From Pyrrhosoma nymphula (lineage: Eukaryota > Arthropoda > Insecta > Odonata > Coenagrionidae): a stretch of DNA of 64,000 bases. Where the stretch lies: positions 19,156,192-19,220,191 of the forward strand of contig OY754338.1 in the NCBI GenBank assembly GCA_963573305.1. The letters run 5' to 3'. A program made the translations under genes and the position numbers. Under the pieces are notes generated by a model. That model saw only the letters and a program-made list of their open reading frames with translations. It searched no databases and was not told the DNA's origin. Of this stretch, positions 59,043-64,000 are shown in pieces; position 1 is the stretch's first letter; every line of letters begins with the position of its first letter.

Positions 59043-60517
59043 TGCAGAATTTTTTGAAGCAGATCGAATACAATGGACAAATAATTCTGAGGTTTTGGTT
59101 AGAAAGGAACTTACCCACTAATGCTGACTGACTGAACACCTAGAATCAATCATATTAACTTTAACTGTTTACTTTTCTTCACTTGACAATTACTTCAAAA
59201 TAATTTCATTAAATTTTAAGTTGCAATACCTTTCCTTAATTTTCTCTACTCACATATACTCAGTATTTGAATTCGACGCACTGCCACATCATGCATGTGA
59301 AACTACTACAAAATATTACTTTTGACCTCATTATTGCAATTGAATCATTAATAACAGGTTTTGCTCCCTGCTATCCTTCTTGTTTCTTTTTCAAAATTGT
59401 ATCTAATAAACCGCGGCGTATTGGTTGTCATACAGAAGTACGTCCGGTACTGGTGTTAATAGGAAAAGAATCAACAAATAAACGAACGATATAAGTCATT
59501 TTATAAAAATGAGATGCTACCGAAGATATTGACGACCCTAATTACGATATTTTCAATATCACAATGTTTACGATGATTACCGATTTAGCCAAATATATTT
59601 GACACCGCCACATCCATTCCGAAAATGGGATAGCACTTATGCATGTCGCACTCATTGAAAACATTCCAGGGGTTACGAGATGATTGTGCCTTTGACCGCA
59701 GGGCGTGCATGCTTAAGGATCGGCGAGGACGACACGCGTGATCCCGCGGGTAAAAAAAAACATAAGAGAACACCAATTTAAATTTCACGGCAATGAGGTC
59801 ATAACGGGCACTGGAAAGATGGAGGGTTATCACTATAATTCACGCATCGCGTAGAATAATAGTGATAAAAAAGTGCTGAAAATGGATATTTATTATCGGG
59901 TAGTGTTTAATAGTCATGATGATGATGATAGTGCCACTTTGGGATACACATTAGAAACATTTCCAAGACAAAATTCGAGCTTCTGCTGCGCCAGAAAGAC
60001 TGTTATTAAGCAGTTGCTGAAAGAGGCTCGCAATTACGTTAAAATGGGATGGGAACCGAAGGATATGAGACGAATCGACTATAAAATAAACATATATAAA
60101 ACTTTATGGAGTTACGGTAAGGTGGTCCGTTAAAAGTTCAAATATCTGTAAGAGAAACTAAGAAATAACCTTCAGAATTAATTTTTCTATAGGGATTTTA
60201 CAGACCCTTCGGAACGCTTATTTTTGTAGTGAGAACCTATTTTCAAACTGTAATAAATGTAGGCCTTCCTCGATGCAAACTGAAAGTATCAACCAAAATT
60301 ACAAATTGCAATAGTGACCATACAAGGGAACTACTTTATTTCACCAACCATATGACCAATAAATTTGAAATAATATCCAATAGCCTCCTCTGCGATACGT
60401 TAAATTTTTATTCTATTTCTCCATTACACAAATTGGTCCCGGAAAAACGAAATTCCAAAGCACTGTGCATACAAATCTGGAATGGTTACAGACATGTTGG
60501 GATTAACGATTTAAAAA
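59043..60517. other. No gene recognised
   Basis: Plus frames of 86 and 97 residues at 59,873-60,133 and 60,229-60,522 lie close together in different phases. They have no domain I recognise, though their amino acid use is less biased than most chance frames here. They could be remnants of an element protein. Confidence 0.35.
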
Positions 60518-61468
60518 ATTAACGATTAAAATTAATCGCTAAAAATGTAGGTAACTATTTAACCTAACCATTACTTTTTAGAAGAGTTAACTTGAAAACT
60601 TTAATAGTTATAATCATACATTAGTTGATTCAAAACTAACATAATTACTAGTTAATTTTTTCGTTATATTTTGGCAAATTTTGACCTATTAGAATTTGCG
60701 CGCAAAGCTTGCCCAAACGGACAAAGGGGAAAATAAAACGGTATCTAAGAATGCAATATAGCTGGTTAGTTGTACAAGAATGCAATGAATAGGTCCAGAT
60801 TAATACAGAATATATCCAAACAAAAGCGGGGTTGAGTGGAGTGACCGCCAAAGTTTAGGAACGCACCCTCAGACCAAGGACATGGATATAATTCTATCCA
60901 TGGCCTTGCCTCAGACGAGAAAACACGAGACCACTAGAAGACCATGTTGTCCGCGAGGGCACGAATTCCTTACTCGGTGACACCGTATCATCTATACTAC
61001 ACAGTTGAGCACGATAAAAAGGGGTCACCAATAAACCTATGACGGGTAGTAACGAGGGGGACGGGTTCAATCAAAGTAACGTATCTGTATAATGCGCCAG
61101 TTAACGCATAACTTATTCGGCGACATTCTGTCGTCAGTGGAGTTGAGTGGAGTGACCGCGAAAATTTGTCGACCGGGACAGATGTCCGATACAAATTTTG
61201 AAATGAGAATGTTAATAAAGTTAAACGACTTTTTAAGTAAAAGTGAAATACATTTTTCTTGAATTTGAAGAGTCTATTTATTTTATCCCAAATACGAAAA
61301 ATAGCTTTTTAAAGTTACTCATTAAAAGTTTCTTAAAAGTAATTGGAAAAGTAAATTTTAATGTAAAAGTTATTTTATTAGCTTTAACCCTAATCAGTTA
61401 CTATTTCAGAAAAGTAACTTAATGCTAACTCGTTATTTTTTGCAGAGATTAACTTTAATCAGTTAATG
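60518..61468. mobile_element. Possible TIR element with internal repeat
   Basis: The left end attaacgattaaaattaatc then gctaaaaatgtaggtaac resembles the reverse complement of the right end, attaactgattaaagttaat then ctctgcaaaaaataacgag. Both flanks carry many aaagtaac or gttaactt motifs (60,540-60,660 and 61,210-61,470). The middle is different in character. It holds a 20-base direct repeat, gttgagtggagtgaccgc, at about 60,832 and 61,142. It also holds a stem where caaggacatggata (60,875-60,888) pairs with tatccatggccttg (60,895-60,908). I infer a non-autonomous DNA element of about 950 bases. Its superfamily is unknown. Confidence 0.45.
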
Positions 61469-63160
61469 TTTTTGGTAGCTTTCACAACTATGGTTACAAC
61501 GCATTTCGTCAATGTTCCAAATTTATTTTATCGATGTTTTCTCTGTAGATGTTCCTATGCTGTTAGAAGGGCGAAGAGCCCAAATAACACCGAAGTTGGA
61601 GCGCGGAGGGAAAGTAAAAAGTCTTTGAAGTCCCTTTTTACCCATAAAGCAGTTTAAAAAATCGTTCAAAACGGTAATAAAGTTGTCTCCTCTGTGTGTT
61701 TTCACTGAAAGTTGGTGTCTTAGTTGAAAGCCTACAGCGTACACATCTGATACAGGGCATCAATAATGATGGACATAAAGAGGAATTTCCAGAGAAGGAG
61801 GGAAAAAACAAATATATATATTCATGTCAATGGATATTAGCTTCCTTGAAAGCGCTGTGGAGTGGCTTTCGATACATTTTTTCACACTTTCCTTTCAAAA
61901 CGGCCACGTGGTCCTTAACTCTCCCCTGCCTCCCTATAAAAATCACTCATTTGAGTAAACTTATGCGCGACTGGGAAGTCTCTTCTCCCATGTGATTTCG
62001 GTGTAAGTATCAGCGGTTTTTCTTCTTTTCAGAATCAAGTTGAAACACATTTCCAGCGTGCTTTGAGGAACTCGTGGGAATAGGTTGGCCATTTTCTCTG
62101 GAAGTTGAGGCGAAGGCCTGAAATGGCCACTTAAGAAAAAAATCCTCCTAGGAATATAATATCATATAGTCCGCCTTTCCCTACATAAGGGAAGCACTTC
62201 AACCAAAACAGTCCTCACAAGACACATTTAAAAAAACTATCGGACTACTCCACATGCATTAGTAGGAATCCCAAATTTTACCATAACTCTATGGTTTTAC
62301 TCAGTCACACGGATACATATATAGTTTTCTAATCAACCAGTAAATGTTATAGCGTTAGTTTAAAAGTATCAACCATATCTCCGAGAACTGCGGGCCTTAA
62401 TTATTTTACAATATCATATACCTATTGCCAGCAAAGTCTTTAAGCGCACGGAAGAATGTAAAATATATTTGCCCGATATAACTAGTTGATTAATCTAAAT
62501 CTGCAAACGTCATGGTCAGAAGCCACAGGAGTGGGTTTACGGAGTAAAAATCACCAAAACAGGAAATGAGGTCAACGGAGTTTGGTAAGAAAAGATAATG
62601 CGATTATATCATATCATTGTTTAATCTTTGAGTTGGATAGATGCATGAAATTCTGCATAAATATGGAAATAACAATAACATAATTAAAGCAAAAATGGGA
62701 ACTTCGTCACTTCCAACCTGCTATCGACAATCATTAACAATATCGGGGTATTGGCAGTGTTATACATTTCCATTTTCATTGACATTTATCCATAGCACTA
62801 TTATATGGGAAATATAATGAATAACACCATATCCAAGATAATAATTGGTTCTGCACTGCACCCATTTCACCACAGAAATAAAATAAGAAGGAATTCGTCT
62901 GTATAACGTTGAAGCATACAAACCTACAACAGATATCCTTCTAAATTTCAATATATATTTATTGGTATTAAAATTAATCAACTTGCCATTGATTTAACAA
63001 AAGTCTAATCATAGCGCCAAGAGGGGAAGGAATTCCAACGAAGGATATTTCATTTAAAGGGGAAACTTCGAAATGATATCGAAAGTGGTGGATGTATCCA
63101 AATGGTGTGAGCTAAATGGGAAGATGTTGTATTTGCGGGAGTACAACAGATGGAGATATG
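61469..63160. other. AT-rich DNA, no gene recognised
   Basis: Frames at 61,466-61,657 and 61,696-61,995 (plus) and 61,523-61,744 (minus) are unrecognised. No repeat boundary is visible. Confidence 0.4.
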
Positions 63161-63320
63161 GAGAATGATGACGGCAGCAGGGTCTGAAGGCGGTAGAGGT
63201 GGGGGGCAGCCGGTACTTCACAAGAGAGGCCCCCCAAGGGACTAGGCCCCCAGCGAGCGGGGTCTGGAGGCGGGGAGGGAATGAAGGGCGCAGAGGAGAG
63301 GTGTGAATTAGATAGGAGCA
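63161..63320. other. GC-rich patch
   Basis: The plus strand is G-rich with gaggccccccaagggactag and ggggtctggaggcggggagg. A 75-residue minus frame passes through it without a recognisable domain. It may be regulatory or a fragment of a GC-rich repeat. Confidence 0.35.
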
Positions 63321-64000
63321 AGCGTACGCTACAAATCATCGCCAGAGTTAAATTAATATGGCCGAGGGAAACGAGATGAGAGAGTGGTATATGCCTCCCG
63401 CCCTTCCGTCAGCCTTTCTCCCAGCTTCCGCGTTTGCTCAAACTTTTCCCGCATTATCCGCAGTCCAGGCACTCCGCGACCATTAGCGGACCACTCGCAA
63501 AGAGCAAGGGTTCTTCATTTATTTTTTATTCGTTAAAATTAAGCCATGACCGCGATTCTCACCAGTTACTTTGCCACCCACCGAATTGATCTTTTTTTTT
63601 AACTTCCCCAGAGTCCAGGAAAATACTCCCTCGTAGAGTAACTACGCAAATAAGTGCATCTATACATTAAAATAGAGAAATATACGAATCGAAAGAACTA
63701 GTGGACGAAATTACTATAGGATTAACGCATTTGGGAAACAAATAAATCGAATAAGGCCTCATTGAGATCGCCAGGACGGCGGCAGGGTTAAATCTTCATC
63801 TACCCATCTTGGAGTTGTGAGTTTTGGTCGGGTGCCCTTTTTGCATCACTTATAGTATATGTCTTCTATTCTCTTCTCATTGATTCAGAGACCACCAATT
63901 GAGGTCGTTCGGGTGGTTTGTGGAAACGCAATTAATAAAATCAAAATAATACCCGCGAAAATCATCACAGCTTACAACATAGGTAAACGTAAGTTAATTA
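63321..64000. other. No gene recognised, window end
   Basis: A T-rich run lies at about 63,590-63,600. No supported feature is visible up to the end of the window. Confidence 0.4.

Noticed and set aside
58764..59131. Two frames on opposite strands sharing an AHPNxISFRxSC peptide, as a possible gene pair
   Set aside because: The shared peptide comes from the two inverted arms of the fold-back repeat, not from protein homology.
1..64000. A CRISPR array, bacterial operon, phage or other prokaryotic system
   Set aside because: There are no regularly spaced repeats, no tightly packed long open frames and no ribosome-binding-site pattern. The repeats present are those of animal genomes.

Overview
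This window is eukaryotic intergenic or intronic DNA, most likely from an arthropod with a large, transposon-rich genome. The evidence is the AT-rich background, the absence of any long open frame except a transposase relic, and the mix of repeats: mariner, Tc1-like, hAT-type miniature elements, a Penelope-like element, a tRNA-derived SINE and several relics of one LINE family. An insect is the best guess; I cannot name the species. I recognised no intact host protein-coding gene, rRNA gene, functional tRNA gene or CRISPR array, and nothing bacterial. Host exons too short or diverged to recognise by eye could be present.

Layout. 0.5-4.2 kb holds two fold-back repeats (561-703 and 3760-4221) and a short duplicated AT-rich unit. 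6.3-9.9 kb holds a TTCCCTGA-rich repeat, a short recurrent repeat tail, a LINE C-terminal relic (8703-8985) and a 240-bp-spaced duplication. 11.4-11.7 kb is a CpG-rich block behind a TATA-like run. 16.2-18.1 kb has a GC-rich block and then a probable TIR element carrying a tRNA-derived SINE. 20.76-21.74 kb is a complete-ended mariner whose transposase has lost its DNA-binding region. 22.9-30.0 kb has three CpG- or C-rich blocks separated by AT-rich DNA. 30.7-35.2 kb has two inverted copies of an unknown repeat, a LINE reverse transcriptase relic, a Tc1-like transposase relic and a 219-bp tandem duplication. 37-49 kb has Penelope-type tail sequences, a near-complete hairpin at 41.2 kb and a Penelope-like relic with a GIY-YIG module. 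53-61.5 kb has two hAT-type miniature elements, the best-preserved LINE relic, a fold-back repeat and a TIR-like element.

No genes work together as a system here. The window is a layered record of transposition: old LINE, Tc1 and Penelope relics with frameshifts and stops; younger elements with readable ends and target duplications (mariner at 20.8 kb, hAT at 53.2 kb); and a nested insertion at 17.4 kb. I did not find a previously undescribed biological system. The strongest leads are the mariner with an in-frame loss of its DNA-binding region, the long hairpin at 41,193-41,345, and a set of Penelope-type tails that may define one family.
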